From Lutjanus erythropterus (taxonomy: Eukaryota > Chordata > Actinopteri > Lutjaniformes > Lutjanidae), in NCBI GenBank assembly GCA_020091685.1, contig CM034601.1, positions 14,280,972-14,344,971 on the forward strand: a DNA stretch of 64,000 nucleotides, in the 5' to 3' direction. This document shows positions 23,735-36,083 of the stretch, piece by piece. The translations under genes were made by a program, and so were the position numbers. The notes under the pieces were generated by a model that made no database searches, was not told the DNA's origin, and saw only the letters and a program-made list of their open reading frames with translations. Position 1 is the first letter of the stretch; every line of letters starts with the position of its first letter.

Positions 23735-26034
23735 TGTTGCCCTCATCTCTCACTGCCTTAGGTGACTTCCGTGGATGTCATATCACCTACACTATATGCT
23801 AATGCAGAGGCAAAGGCTGTGGAGCAAGTCATGATTCACTGTGGACTGGGGGCAAAATCAAATCCATAAAGTAAAGTTCATGGCCATACATTAGAAGGGC
23901 ACCGGGATTTACTGTCTGGACAAATATCTGTGTGTGTGTGGGTCAGACCTTTTAATATGAGGATAAAGGGCACTTTGTAGGAATATACGGCCAACTTTAT
24001 GTTTACTATTGCATTAGCATATATAGTAAGTACAAATATAAGAATCCACATGCATATACGTGCACACATTGAGGCTTAACCTTTAAACTCAGCAGTTTCT
24101 GTTTTATGTCACTTTCTCTGAGGTTAAAAGAGAGAGTGTTAGGGGATGAAAACATTCATTTGAATGCTGAGTTTGATATCACAACCCTGTTCTAGCCACG
24201 CTGCGGGTGTACTTTTAATTCTGGTTGGCTAAGGAGATTCGCATTAATTAGGGCAGAATCACATTGCTTTGATGTCGTTTCCAGTATTAAAGGCTAGTAC
24301 CAGTAGTTATTAAGTGCATTGCACCTCCTCAGTGGCTGCTGATGGCTTTTCATGTAACCTTTACAACTTCTGCTCGACCCAGTGACTTGTCATAAACTGT
24401 GAGGGGAAATTGACTGACCTCCTGCGCAGCTGAAAATGCATCTATATGCAGCTGAAATGAAATGTCCGGAATTTCTAGAGGGTACGGGGTTGCAAAAGTC
24501 AGTTAAAGTCCCTCTTGCAGTCATGCCGTTTCATAAAATCTGGATTTAAAGTAAACTTTAAAGCTGAAAATGGAAAATAAATGATTTCCTGCCCGCTCCC
24601 TTATCTAGAGTGCCATGGCAACGATGTAACATGTCACTATAGCTCCTTCTCATTACGTCTGGCTCTCACATAGGCCTAGTCAAAAATAAATTAGCTCAGC
24701 CTGGGTGCTATTTTCAGAAGAGACAGAGAAAAAGCAAAAGTAGGATGTTCAGTCCTCACTCCAGGCCTGTGGTTGAGGTGAATCAAAATTATTAAGTGAC
24801 TCATGTATGCATCCGTCACCACGGCAGTCATCGCTAATTAAATAATTTGCACCGTTCATGCTTTGCCTCAAGATTAACAAATTAAAAACCTTTTTTCGTG
24901 TTTCTGTGATTCAATTAAAGTCGGCCTACTTTCTAGCAAGCCTATCACTGGAGCTTTTTTTTTTTTTTTAATCCAGCGACCATGGATGAAATTACTCGAG
25001 AGACAGCTTTCAACTAGTTTCAGTGTAGAAGTTTTAGGCCACTTTTATTCTGAAAAGTTTCACTTTTTAAAAAGTTGTGAGTGACCTCCAGGCCAAGGGT
25101 ATCGGTTATCAAGTGTCTCTCACTCGCCATCTCTCTTTGAAGTACAGTCCATTGTACAGGCCATTGAGCAAGTTTAAATTTTTTCTGTTTCGCTTCTGTT
25201 TTCGTTTAGCTCATGCTCTAAAGAGAGAATTCTGGTATTGAATGTGACCAGCCTGACGCATAATAAGTCTCAGCCCCCCTTCTCTGTGATCCATGACACA
25301 GTGAATGCCTGTGTGTCTTCATTTCCCCTAATGCATGTTCCATTTAGGCTTTTGTTTAATAATGAATAGGTCTATTACAGACTCTGCATCGCTTTGTTTG
25401 AAACAACAGAGCTTCCCTGCAGCTCACTCTAAGTGAGAATAATTTATAACATGACAAAAGCATGATAGAGGCATCATTGGTCTATTAGCTACTAACTGTG
25501 TTCAACAGGATGTATTGTGGAAAATTGAGTACAATAGGATAGAAATAAATATTTTAGTCTTGATGAGGGGAGAGTATACGGCAGAAAACATCTGTTGCAG
25601 TAAATATACAACTGCTTGAATGACACTGTCAAATATACTTGAAAAGAAGACACTTCTGTCTGTCTGCAATGAGGAAGTAGAGCAGAAGTAGTGCTATTTT
25701 TGTCAATATCTGTACTTGATTTCAGATGCTCTTGGGGTTGCACCAGCCCTTATCGCCTAGAATAAAATGGACATTTGGCAGTTCTGCAAAACACTGCATT
25801 ATGGTTACAAACTCAGGTAGAACCTTAACACAAGACAGACAGAGTGATGTCAGGGGTGTGTCCCAACTTTTTTTTTTGACAAGAGTGGCCCAAGTGTTGC
25901 GCTGACTTTCAGGGGTGCAGGGGTCGCCTGAAGGACATGCGTGTGCACCTGCATGCATTACATTCCTGCAATAAAATGTTTTATTAAAAAGATAAATAGT
26001 CCTGGGAAGCACCACATAAATATAATAGAGCTTC
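23735..26034. other. Mostly unique sequence, possible regulatory DNA
   Basis: No gene was recognised. 24170-25000 looks unique and carries several homeodomain-type TAATTA cores (aattaggg at 24245, ctaattaaataatttgcacc at 24834-24853) and a near-perfect X-box at 24611-24622. A TG run lies at 23930-23941 and a poly-T run at 24954-24969. Conservation cannot be tested here. Confidence 0.35.
24611..24622. promoter_or_regulatory. X-box-like palindrome TGCCATGGCAAC
   Basis: This matches the RFX-family X-box GTTGCCATGGCAAC except at the outermost left bases. A single motif with no mapped promoter is weak evidence of function. Confidence 0.2.
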
Positions 26035-26310
26035 CGTACTTTTTTGTTTAAGTCCTCAAAAAGAAATTGGACCTCTTTCGTCAGGCTGTGAGACTCGTCC
26101 CCAGCATTCCACCATGAAAGACATAAATATATTTATGATTTGTTATTTTTGTTTATTATTTATTTACCTATTTGCTGTATGTAATTTTCTGTGTATGCTT
26201 TTTGTCAGTGCATAAAGGGAACTACAACCATTATGTCATTATACAACTCTTTGTTGTAAAATGATCAATACAAAAAAAGAAAAAAACTAAAAGAAAGAAA
26301 GAAACAAACA
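26035..26310 (+). mobile_element. LINE 3' end remnant with A-rich tail
   Basis: cctcaaaaagaaattggacc, then gtcaggctgtgagactcgtc, resembles the C-terminal reverse-transcriptase end of fish LINEs. It is followed by an AT-rich 3' region and a terminus ttgttgtaaaatgatcaata, then an A-rich tail (aaaaaaagaaaaaaac, aaagaaagaaagaaac) to about 26310. Only the last few hundred bases remain. Clade is not assigned. Confidence 0.4.
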
Positions 26311-26923
26311 AAAACAATGCACATTTAAAAACTACCCTTCAAGCTGTTGGTTCAAACTAAGGTCACACTTCTCACTGGAAAAATAGTGTCACACATCATG
26401 TTTGTTTGACGTCACTTTAAATGACGGCTCTGAAGCAAGGATGTCTGATTTTGTTAAACGCATGCTGCTTCCACTCCTCTCTCTTCATGTTTCGCCTCCT
26501 TGGGCGTCTCGGGTGGGAGGAACTAAGACGTGAGGAGGCAAGGAGAGGAAGTGAGGATGTTCAAGCTGAGAAATAGGAAAGGCCTGTACACAGAGAGAGA
26601 GACAGACAGGGGAGCACTGGGAACACAGGGAAAGGAGAAACAAAAGAAAATGCTAGGGAAAACACTGGAAAACTGTCACAGGCATAACAGATTATGCTCA
26701 GTCTTCTAGTGAGGGGCTTATTGCATGGGTGAAACAGTCTTAGTAAAAAATCAAAAATGCAAGTCACCTTCAAAAACAGTCCAAGGCAAACTATAAGGTT
26801 TGTACAAAATTAAAATACCTTTATATTAAATGTCAAGAAGTGCTAAAAATGACCAGTGTGTATTGACCAACACAGGTCTTCATCAGGGTCAGTCATCTAT
26901 TGTATTCAGATCATGTTTAATAT
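26311..26923. other. No recognised gene
   Basis: Includes a purine-rich stretch at 26520-26650. Nothing else was recognised. Confidence 0.5.
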
Positions 26924-27125
26924 TGGGCTGCAACTAAAAGTGTATTTTCAATTTTTCTGACCAGATTATTCAGTTAATTAAAAACGGATTGCTAGATTAT
27001 TCAAAAATGAAAACTTGAAAATCCTGACATGTGAGAACCTGGAACCATAGAAGGAATGACTATTTTATATGACAAATATTTTAGATAATTAATTAGTTAT
27101 CAAAGTCGTTAGCGAATTACAGTAT
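26924..27125 (+). mobile_element. hAT-like nonautonomous element remnant
   Basis: The left end is tgggctgcaactaaaagtg. The interior has agattattcagttaattaaa, aaaatcctgacatg and gaacctggaaccatag. The right portion is gataattaattagttatcaa, then gtcgttagcgaatta. This is the order of the common fish GGGCTGCAACTAA family, internally deleted and lacking a clear right terminus. Confidence 0.5.
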
Positions 27126-27299
27126 TTTTATCCACAGTGATGAAATCGTTTGAATGCATTATGGTAGGGAATCTGTGAGGGGAAGAACAACACATCTTAG
27201 ATCCCTGCCAATTTGCTAACAAAGATGTTAGAGGCATCGATGAGGCTTTAAACCTTACAACACACTTTAATACACATTGAAAATCCCACAGCTTATGCT
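27126..27299. other. Unassigned, upstream of LINE fragment
   Basis: Short spacer before the first recognisable LINE residues. It may be further decayed LINE sequence. Confidence 0.3.
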
Positions 27300-28205
27300 A
27301 AACTATTATTTATGGACTCTCGCTTTGCATTCAGTACTGTACTCCCTCAGATCCTGTTAAAGAAGCCGAAACAGATGGAGGCGAAGACTTATATAATGAG
27401 ATTGTACTTTGCATTTCTCACAGGATGACAGCAACGGGTGAAAAGTTAACTCAACTCTCTCTGACATACGGGTTATAAGCAGTGGAGCTCCCCAGGGCTG
27501 CGTCAGCTCCCCCCTTCTTTTCTCTTCAGACTATATACAAATGACAGCAGGACTCAGTACACAAACAACACCATTATTAAGTTCTCCAATGACACGACTT
27601 ATATTACTTTGAGCAAGTCAGAGATAAAATAGATTGTGCAGTGGTGTGAGGGGTATAACCTGATTTTAAACTTTAAGAAAAACAAAGAAGAAATACTTTT
27701 TGATCCTAAGTCTGTTGGTGATCACAGCCCAGTTTTTATTAACGGGGAGAGAAGTGAGCAGCCAACAGTATACAAGTACTTAAGCATTCATTTTGATTCT
27801 AGGTCGCTCATCATACTGTGTGTGTTTGTTCATGAATCCGTCAGTGTCTACATTTTCTGCAAAGGCTCAGGGTTGTTGGAGTTTATCACAGTATTATTTT
27901 ATTGTTCTGCAGAGCAGCCATTGAATCCATGGTTTAGTAACCTTTCTGTCAAATCCAGATCATAACTCCAAAATGTGATCAGAAGGGCTGGAAAAATAAT
28001 TGGTATGCGACCCCCATCTTCTCTCCTGGAGGTATTTGAGGAGACAGTGAAAAAGCAGGGCCTTACTCACCCAAACCACATCCTTCATAAGGAGTATAAG
28101 CTGACGCCTTCGGGCAGAAGTTACAGGTTACCAGACTGTGAGTTGAACAGGTATGAATTTTCCTTAGTTCCACTATCAATCAAACTACTGAACAGTAGGA
28201 GATGA
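27300..28205 (+). pseudogene. LINE reverse transcriptase C-terminal fragment, decayed
   Basis: Translated pieces in order: LFMDSRFAFSTVLPQILLKK-like (27305-27365, the region before RT motif C), SGAPQGC (about 27480-27504), a degenerate catalytic box FSNDTTY where FADDT is expected (about 27580), then QWCEGYNLILNFKKNKEE (27639-27692), a YKYLSIHFDS motif, and IRRAGKIIGM with HILHKEY and PSGRSYRLPDCELNRY to the stop after NSRR at 28203-28205. This is the order of L2/Rex1/jockey-like fish LINEs. It has several frameshifts, an in-frame TAA at 27963-27965, and the second catalytic Asp region is altered. It is 5'-truncated, with no endonuclease domain. Confidence 0.8.
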
Positions 28206-28248
28206 AGTATACGCGTGCATGTGTGTGTGTGGGGGAGGAGAGGGGGAA

Positions 28249-28370
28249 GTGCAATACCTTGGTGTAGAGCATCTGTGCAATACTTTGATGTATGGCATTT
28301 GTTGTGTAATAACTTGTGTAGGGCATATGTTCAACACTTTGGTTAAGCCATCGTTCAATATTCGGTATCC
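28249..28370 (+). repeat. Degenerate ~26-bp tandem repeat downstream of LINE
   Basis: About 4.5 units start with gtgcaatacctt, gtgcaatacttt, gtgtaataactt, gttcaacacttt and gttcaatattcg, each followed by a gtagagcat-like half. They lie 44 bases downstream of the LINE stop, so they probably belong to its 3' untranslated region. Confidence 0.6.
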
Positions 28371-30865
28371 ATAGCAAAGTTTTAGTTTAGAACCATTTTT
28401 TCCAGATAAGCTTTTATAGAAATGTAGGATCCATCATCTCTATGGTCATGCGTTGATGCTATATTGTTGAAACCTTACAGTCTAACAGGTATTATATGGT
28501 ATTTTTTCAATGTTTTGTCTGCATGATGTTTCCTGTTCTTTATATCAATTATATTGCTGCCACAATGCTAAAATGTTACAACATCTCCAAAAAGTGACGG
28601 AAATGTTGTGACAACATATTGGCAACATTCAAAATTACACGCAGGCGATGACATTCTTGAATGTCAGCTGTACATGATTCCGCTTGTTAACTCCACAGGA
28701 AATAAAGCAACTTCAGAACTAAGGTTTCAAAGTTAATTACTTACAGAATCTTAGCTTAAAACTTTCGCCACAGTTTGAGATATTCGTTTTTTGTTATGTT
28801 TTGTAGTGAATGAAACTTGCAAGATGTTTCTTTGCCAGTCCTGATATTCATCTGCTGGCATTCAGTAGGTTTGTTCCTGACATTTATTCAGCTGTTTCTC
28901 CGGGTAATGAAAGGTAAGAAGAGACAATGTGTATGTTGTATTTATGTATACTTGTGTGTATGGTGACTGTCCAATTTATCTATTTTTAAAGGCTTGACAT
29001 TTTTAGCCAGTGGGCACTCTAAAATACAAGCATTTTACACAAGTTATTATCATTCTGATGCAAAGCACATTCCTCTTTTTTCAGATGTTTTATCTATGCT
29101 TAGTTTTTTTTTTATCACTACTTGTTTTTTGCTCTTAAAAAAGACCTCTACATTTACATTCACACATTGTTTTGCTGAAGGGAAAAATGTTACTAACAGG
29201 AACAGCAGATCTTTCCCATCCTTGCAAGGTCACCTCTCATCTCTGTGATCGACTGATGCCCTTTGTTGGTTTCTTTTCTCCAAGCTACTAGAATACAGAG
29301 AGGCTGATCAAAAGCAGAAAGGAGAATCAACCACTTTGCAAAAGAAGCAACACAAAACATTTAAAGATTTTCGGAGCGCTCTTGAGTGATCTGTCAGAGC
29401 TCATTTTTCGAAACTTGTTTGTTTCTTTTTGTTTACTCACTTTTCTCCTTAAAGGTATCATCTTTTATCCACTTAATTTTCAAATGCTCTCTAATCTGAA
29501 ATAGATGGATAGCAGGTAAATACAGTTGAGCACGGTTTGACGCATTTCTCGCTGTTTTTATCAAGTGTTTAAAAAATGACCTGTTGAGAACCAAAGCTTA
29601 CAATGAGATCTTATTTAAATTGAGTCTGGGAAGGAAATGATGAATGTCTAACAATCCCCACGGGTCTGGTTGGTTAAATATACTGAGAAGAAAGTTTTTT
29701 CATGCTTGTCATCTCATTATTGACTGATAGACTGAAGTAATCTGCTCTCTCTGCTACCTCTTCATTTTTCAATTTATGACATTATGCACGATGATGTTAG
29801 CTAACAAGGTACTTTATTACTTTTCTAACAGCACAACAAAAATGAAATCCACTAAATACCATGGTAACCATGAGCCTCAGCAACTGTTGCTACGGAGCAG
29901 AAATCGGCACTTTTTGTTGGAATCTGACACAACAAGAGGTACAGGAGGTTAGCTGCCAAACTTAATAATCTGGAACTTCATTTATTTAAATTTCTCAATG
30001 CTTTATCTGCTTTTTTCAAAGTGTAATATTAAGTTTCTTCTGCTCTAAATGGTAACTTTAAAGCTGGGACACCTGTAACTGAATGCTTTCACACAATGTC
30101 TTCTAGGGAGTTGTAGTAGAGTGCGAACACAGCTGCTTGTCTCTTATTTTTCCTGATCTTTCTTAGGTTGCTATATTATACAGTATAATGCTTTGATATT
30201 GGATCAGTTCTCGGTATCTGCGGATTTGCAAAGTTCAGGTTTCGGAGTTGGGAAAGAAAAAGTAGCAGCGGAACGTCTCTAGTTTTAACTGAGAGATTTT
30301 CAGACCCTCTCCGGCTTTTGGAAATGCTCCAGCTGCCTGTCACCCATCTGTATCATTGTCTATGCAGAAAATGAATAGGACTATTACCTCTCTGTCATTA
30401 CCATCACTCCTCTTCTGTGGCTTCTTCTCCCCAGAGACCTGCTTCTTTTCATCCACCTCTCCCACAGCATGACTACTGTAAAGGCAATTAATTATCATCT
30501 CATTTCATCTCATCCTAAGTACTGGCTCTGTCTCTCTTTCTCTCTCTGTGCCCCTGCTGTGGTGAGGAGACATTAGCTTGCCAAGCTTCTTTTTTTTCCC
30601 CTCTACAAATCCTACTGAACTTATAGGCATACTATGCCAGAAACACTGTATAGACTCATACAAATATAATCCCTCTAAATCATCACTTACGACCCACTAA
30701 GTGTGTGTGGTAGTGGCAGTAACTACACAGACCCCGCACTCTGTCTGTATTTTCTCTTTTTTTTCCATATTTTGCTGTGTTTGTGATGTTTCTAGGTTTC
30801 AGTCTAGTTGGCAGTGGTGTACACTCACCCAGACAGCACAACATGCAGGTTTTGTTGTCAGGACT
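28371..30865. other. No recognised gene
   Basis: No exon or repeat family was recognised. 29858-29890 contains accatggtaaccatg and gttgctacgg, loosely X-box-like. AT-rich throughout, with short frames only. Confidence 0.5.
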
Positions 30866-30960
30866 AGAGCTGCCACTGTACCAAAATTTTTGACTTCAGT
30901 ACAATACTAGTATAAAATGATACTTGATACTTTAGTTGGGACTCCTCACATTGCATTCTC
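30866..30960. mobile_element. hAT-like element end
   Basis: actagagctgccactgtacc, then aaaatttttgacttcagtac and gatacttgatactttagt, resembles the fish hAT-type family starting TAGAGCTG with GTACCAAAATTTT. The other end was not found. Confidence 0.3.
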
Positions 30961-32341
30961 TGTCTCTTTCCTCTGCTCTCTGTCTGTGAGAGCTGCAGAA
31001 AGAGTTTTACACACACACACCCAGTAAGCCTCAGCTGTATTCACACAAAACCACATTGTGCAGAGATGCAGGCGTGCTTATATGTGCTTTAGAACATAAA
31101 CAGTTAGACAATGATGTTGAATTTCTCTAATTCACAGCTTTGTTCTTGCTAACATTGCATGCATGCATACCAGCTCAACTCTATATGTCTCTCTCGTGGT
31201 CGTTGAGCTGCTGTTACTGGTGCATTTACAGATAATGCTGCATATTTTGATAGTCCCAGATTACACTTAAATGGATGCTTCATGAAGAGGATTTGTCGTT
31301 TGTTAAATCAACTGAGTTCCAACTGTGAGTTTAGAAAATGACCTATTGCACAATTAAGTGAGCTTTTGTTATTTAAACCAATGATTTTTACATACATCCC
31401 ACTCAAAATTACAGAAAGCAGTAAAAGGTGACCTTTGCTTTTTTCTCAATGGGATGGAAATCAAACTCATTAAAACTCACTCCTGTATGTCGGAGATCTT
31501 CACTTTTGCCCTCTATGTGGAATGAAAACAATATATTCCTCCTTTATGTCAATCTTTTACTTTGTGGATACATGAGCAGTTCATAGTGGCTGAATCTCCA
31601 AAGTGTCAAGAACCCAAGCAAACTTTGCCAGTGGCACTTTTCACAGTCCCCGACTCCATCAAGTTGATAGCCTTAAAGTTATTTTAGCTTTTCTCAGATT
31701 TGATTTATTCCAAACAAGTAATGCATCAAAGATGCCCTTCTGGTAGATTGTCATTGGATTGAAAGGAAAAGCATGAATATGAAAACAAGGACACACTTCA
31801 GAGGAGCTCCGAAATAAATGGAGGAAAATCACATTAAGTTTAAAGGATGGAAATAGAAGAAAAAGGACGTTTTGTGACTTCTGTGTGTCCTTTAGAACAA
31901 CTGTGACTGTTGGCTGTAACGGCAGCTCCTGAACATGATAAGCATGGGTTCAACAGAGCGTAGTATATTTATTAAGGCTGTTAAATGTACTTCAGGATCA
32001 TTGACCATGATCATAAATCTCTTAGATAATGTCATTGTGGTGGGTTTTGGTGGAATTATGTCACTGCAATCATCTGAAGGTTGTCTAGCAGCTCTGAATG
32101 GGGGATCACTGACCTGTAAGGAGTTGAATTCTTCAGTTTACAGACTTGTCAGGTTGAATTTGAATGGATTTTGAGTTAACACACGTTGTAACACATCATA
32201 AAGAAAATGTCTAAAAATATCTGATTCAAATATTCAATCTATTTTACTTAAACTGCATCATTGGACACTTTCACTGATGTATAATGGAACCAGTATCCAG
32301 TGTATTTTCACTATTAATATAAGCAGTTTTATCTCTCTATT
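30961..32341. other. No recognised gene
   Basis: A short (CA)n is at 31009-31021. The frame at 31935-32174 has no family features. Nothing else was recognised. Confidence 0.5.
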
Positions 32342-32600
32342 AGAGCTGCAATAGAGAGATAATTTTTAAAGCAAAAATGACAAACATTATCTGGCTCCAG
32401 CTCCCCAAATTCAAAGATTTGCTGCTTTTAAAGTGTAAGTGTAAAGTGAATATATTTGGGATTTGGACCATTGGTTGAATAAGAAAATCAATCTGAATAT
32501 ATTTCCCAGGGCCCGTGGAAATTGTATCCACCATTTTCACTATTTTCTAACATATTATACACAAAATGATTAACTGAGAAAATCAGTAATCAGCAGAAAT
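32342..32600 (-). mobile_element. hAT-like nonautonomous element remnant
   Basis: The left end, ttagagctgcaatagagaga, is followed by caaaaatgacaaacattatc, ctggctccagctccccaaat, gtgaatatatttgggatttg and ccaccattttcactattttc, and then aatgattaactgagaaaatc. This is the order of the common fish GAGCTGCAACGATTAATC family. The right terminus is not clean. Confidence 0.55.
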
Positions 32601-32734
32601 TTGGAAAAATGTAGTACAAGAAAGGCTTGTGTCAAAGTTGACTGTTGAAGATGGGACTCAAACTGCAGTTTGTGCAACATTTTTGCAGCAGGATTAAAAC
32701 ATTACACTACTTCTGCCTTTGATAATGAACCGCC

Positions 32735-32877
32735 GCTGAAACGATTGGTCAAACATTTGGTTGGTCGATAACAACAAACTGCATTTTTCGAATTTTCTGA
32801 CATTGTATAGACTAAATGATTAATAAAAGCTAACAAACTAATTAATTATAAAGATCTTTCTTCATCACAGCCCTATG
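32735..32877. mobile_element. Second hAT-like remnant
   Basis: Contains cgattggtcaaacatttggt, tttctgacattgtatagact and aaatgattaataaaagc, ending near cacagccctat. These are pieces of the same family as 32342-32600. It may be a second copy or a rearranged end of the first. Confidence 0.4.
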
Positions 32878-33514
32878 ATGAACCTCATCGCTAAAAAAAA
32901 CATACAATTTTCTCACTGTGCAGGTGCAGTTACATCCCTCAGTTCTACGGGGGAACGGCAGTGTAATGCTGTTATAACACTGGGCAGCTCCCAGGTGTGA
33001 GTGTGCGAATTAGTGTAACCGTTCCTTCACATGCAGCTACTCCCCCAGGTTTCTTCTGCAAATAGGAAGCTGACCTTAGCAGCCTTTCCTTGTTCAAAGG
33101 GGAAAAGAAACTCCCTATACTTTAGATCCTTGAGAAGAAATGGCCAGACTCAAGAGGAAAATGAAAATAAGGACGTGCTTGCTGCGTTCGTATATTTAAT
33201 GAAGAATACTCGCTACACGAAATAACAACCTCTGACCTACCGCCCTACATGCAGTGTTAGGAGGGTGACTTTTAAAATCTTACTAATACATTCCCTGTAA
33301 TATCACCTGTAAAGTCTTCTGATATGAAAAGTAGCTTTGGCTCAATTGATTTTAAGTCAGTGAGTTGTAATCAATTGATCAGTCTTCATTTTATAGCACT
33401 TTTCACAGAAACGCAGAAACTCATATTTTGTACATCGTCATATTTTCTATTTTAAATATGTGATGCTGTTACTTGTATTCCGCTGTTCCTCAGCCTAACC
33501 TGGTCTCTAATGGT
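32878..33514. other. No recognised gene
   Basis: The frame at 33031-33225 is 64 codons with no recognised motif. No repeat family was assigned. Confidence 0.4.
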
Positions 33515-33790
33515 ACAAATGTAAACAAGCTAGCAGCTGTTACCTTTTCTTTTGCAGAGAACTAGCCATTTTAATGCCAGGGCTCACCTCCCAGCATGCA
33601 AGTGTTTCACCAATACAAGTTAACCCCAACACTATTTGCAGGGAAACCTTTGCTGCATCCTGTGCTTTGCACTTCCCAAGATGACTGTGATCGGTTTAAA
33701 GGAATACAAACAAGCCAGTGATTTTTTTTTTTTCCTCTTATAGTTGAATGTTGATCTCACTATGCAAGACTATCCTCGTATCCTTTTGGG
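33515..33790. repeat. Dispersed repeat (family F), copy 1
   Basis: Shared blocks with 46590-46700 are aaacaagctagcagctgtta / aaacaagctgcagctgttc, cttttcttttgcag and tagccattttaatg. Blocks shared with 48330-48440 are gaatacaaacaagccag and, after the cttatag, a later ctatgcaagac / ctatgcagcac. This suggests one long family of which each copy keeps a different part. Coding capacity is not seen. Confidence 0.5.
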
Positions 33791-34734
33791 GATGGGAGTT
33801 TCTTCCCTACCAGAGCCTTTTCTGTATACTCTGTCCCTTTTCTTTCATACTTTTTGTTTGCACCTTTGTTTCGGTTGTTTCTAGCTTTCAAATGGGAGTT
33901 GCACCACTACAATTATGTCGTACGGCATTCAGCGTTTGTACCATTGTGCTTGTGCAGAACACAATGAGTCTACTGTCTCAGATAAAATACTGAGCTGGCA
34001 TCAGAGCTCGGGGTATAAGTCTATACTCACATATGTTTGTACTTTTTATATGCCTTTGGCTATAAGGAGGGTCCTCCCCTGTGGGCAGAAATTTTGAACT
34101 GAATTCAGTCTTGTTTAATCATATTATGTGATTATCCAGCACACTTTAAATTCCACTCCTATGAATTTGTCTTTGAAGATGCCGTAATTATTCTTTTTTT
34201 TAATATAATTCTTCTAATCTTTGGCTGTAATTACTCGTCTAATCTTCACATTCTCCATTTGTTCTGTTCTTATCCATATCCCATTGTCTTCTTCTTCAAC
34301 AGCCCAAAGCTTCCATTGTGGAAGTTTGTGAACTTTGCCATGCCCCTCTTCCCTCTGCTTATCGCCTCTGACATACGTCATCAATATCAAATAAAACAGA
34401 AATGTTCTTTGGGTGATACAAAAGAATTGAACTTTTATCCAGCAGACACCCCCTTGTCCTTTAGATGACTGCTTCATCGGATCTGTCGTTTTGGCACAGA
34501 ATCAAGGACTATAGACCTGGCTTTGTGCCGCGCTGTACGTGGTTAGTTACCTTTTAGCTGCCAGAGGTCACGACTGTCTGGCTCACTTTTACAAATGTTT
34601 CAGCTGAGACATCAGATTGAGGTATTTGAGTGCAACCTATTCAAGCCACTCACTTGTAATACTTGCTTTGTAAATTACTTACAATTGTTACAGTAATTAG
34701 TAAATTTTCACGATGGAAATTATTATCTCTGTAG
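33791..34734. other. No recognised gene
   Basis: Overlapping frames of 60-87 codons on both strands have no family resemblance and no repeat was recognised. Confidence 0.45.
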
Positions 34735-35215
34735 GTGGGTTGGTCAGTCCCACACTTTGATTCATACTGACATACCTCAAAAACCATTTAATGGATTGTC
34801 ATATTTTTTAAACAACATTCATGGTCTCCAGAGGATGAATCGTTCAGACTTTGATGATCCCCTGGCTTTTCCTCTTGCATCACCAGCAGGCTGACATTTT
34901 TGTTCTTTACTGCAGTGTCTTGATAACTATTGGATGGTTTGCCTTGAAATTTACTGCAGACATCCAAGGTGCTAAGAGGATGAATCTTGATAACTTCAGT
35001 GATCTCCTGTTGACTAATTGTCTTGCACCGGCAGGTCAAAATTTTCACTCATCCTGTAGAATCTACTGGATGGATTGGCACAGAATTGTGTTCACTCTTT
35101 GAAGGTTCTCAGATGATGAATGCTGTTGACATATCAACTGACTTTTCCCCTGAAGTAACCATATACTATTGCATGCATTGCCAAATGTCATTGGTAATCC
35201 TAATCCCATAACTTT
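34735..35215 (+). repeat. Degenerate tandem repeat (family G), copy 1
   Basis: About three diverged units of 110-145 bases share ttgatggattg / ctattggatggtttgccttg / ctactggatggattggc, cagaggatgaatcg / aagaggatgaatcttga, and caccagcaggctgac / accggcaggtcaaaa. The same family recurs at 45590-46220. It is a familiar teleost noncoding repeat. Confidence 0.6.
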
Positions 35216-35339
35216 TAATTCAGCGCCACATTCAGATCAAAAATATTTTCTGTTCAATACTTATCAACCTCAAATTAGAAATGTGCATGTTAGTATTTGA
35301 CCTTAAACATTGGGTGATGGTTGTACTATAGCTACTCTT
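35216..35339. other. Spacer
   Basis: Nothing recognised. Confidence 0.4.
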
Positions 35340-36083
35340 TAGGCCCGTGTCCACATTGTGTTTTTTTTTTTCCTGAACGCCAGCGTCTTTTTTTTTAAGT
35401 GCTCCAAATGAGGAGAAAGTGTCTGCAGCAGAATGTGGGAGCCTAGAGAAAAGGCGCCCAGTGACCTTTTTCCAAGCTCCCCACCCTTTTTGTGTTGCTG
35501 CTCTTGATGTCATCATCATTGCTTTTTTTCAGGCAACCAATCACACGTTAGATCAGTGGTTCCCAAACCTTTTCTGGCATGCCTCACATTCAGAAGTCAA
35601 AAAAAGTTCACGACCCGTACCCCCCAAAGTATTATCAATCAATGACAATAACTGGGAAAGCAAATTATAAAGATTCAAGCTGAATTTTAGTGGAATTAAG
35701 GTCAGCATGATAACATCAGCAAAATCTTGTTCCCAGTTTGGGAACCACTAGAGACTTGTCACCCTGGTGACCGAGAAAATGGAGGAGAAGCTTGGTCTGT
35801 TCATGTCAGACAGAAAATACCATAACAAAGACAATAAAGCCCATCTGTATTAGACTGGTTGGATACTGAATACTGCTGGTAAGTTTTGTACTTTCATCAC
35901 CCTATGCCTTGTAAGCTAATCCTCTGTTAATGTAACATTAAGCTAGCTTTGTAGCTAATGTCAGTCATAACATGAAACGCACACACAGTGCTTTTTTTCT
36001 CTCGTCACACAATATGCTCATCCCAGCGCTCCAGATTGCAGCAGTTTTCATCCAGAAAAAAACACCATGTGGAGACGGGCTAA
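35340..36083. mobile_element. Terminal-inverted-repeat element with poly-T shoulders (family H)
   Basis: The left end, taggcccgtgtccacattgtg, then poly-T, pairs with the right end caccatgtggagacgggcta preceded by poly-A. The inverted arms match over about 28 bases with few mismatches. The interior has no transposase. A second element sits inside it (35554-35751). Superfamily is not assigned; the target duplication is unclear. Confidence 0.65.
35554..35751. mobile_element. hAT-like MITE nested in family H
   Basis: Perfect 15-base terminal inverted repeats: cagtggttcccaaac at 35554-35568 and gtttgggaaccacta at 35736-35750. These are typical of short hAT-type elements in vertebrates. Length is about 198 bases and no coding capacity is present. 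An 8-base target duplication is not obvious. Confidence 0.75.
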
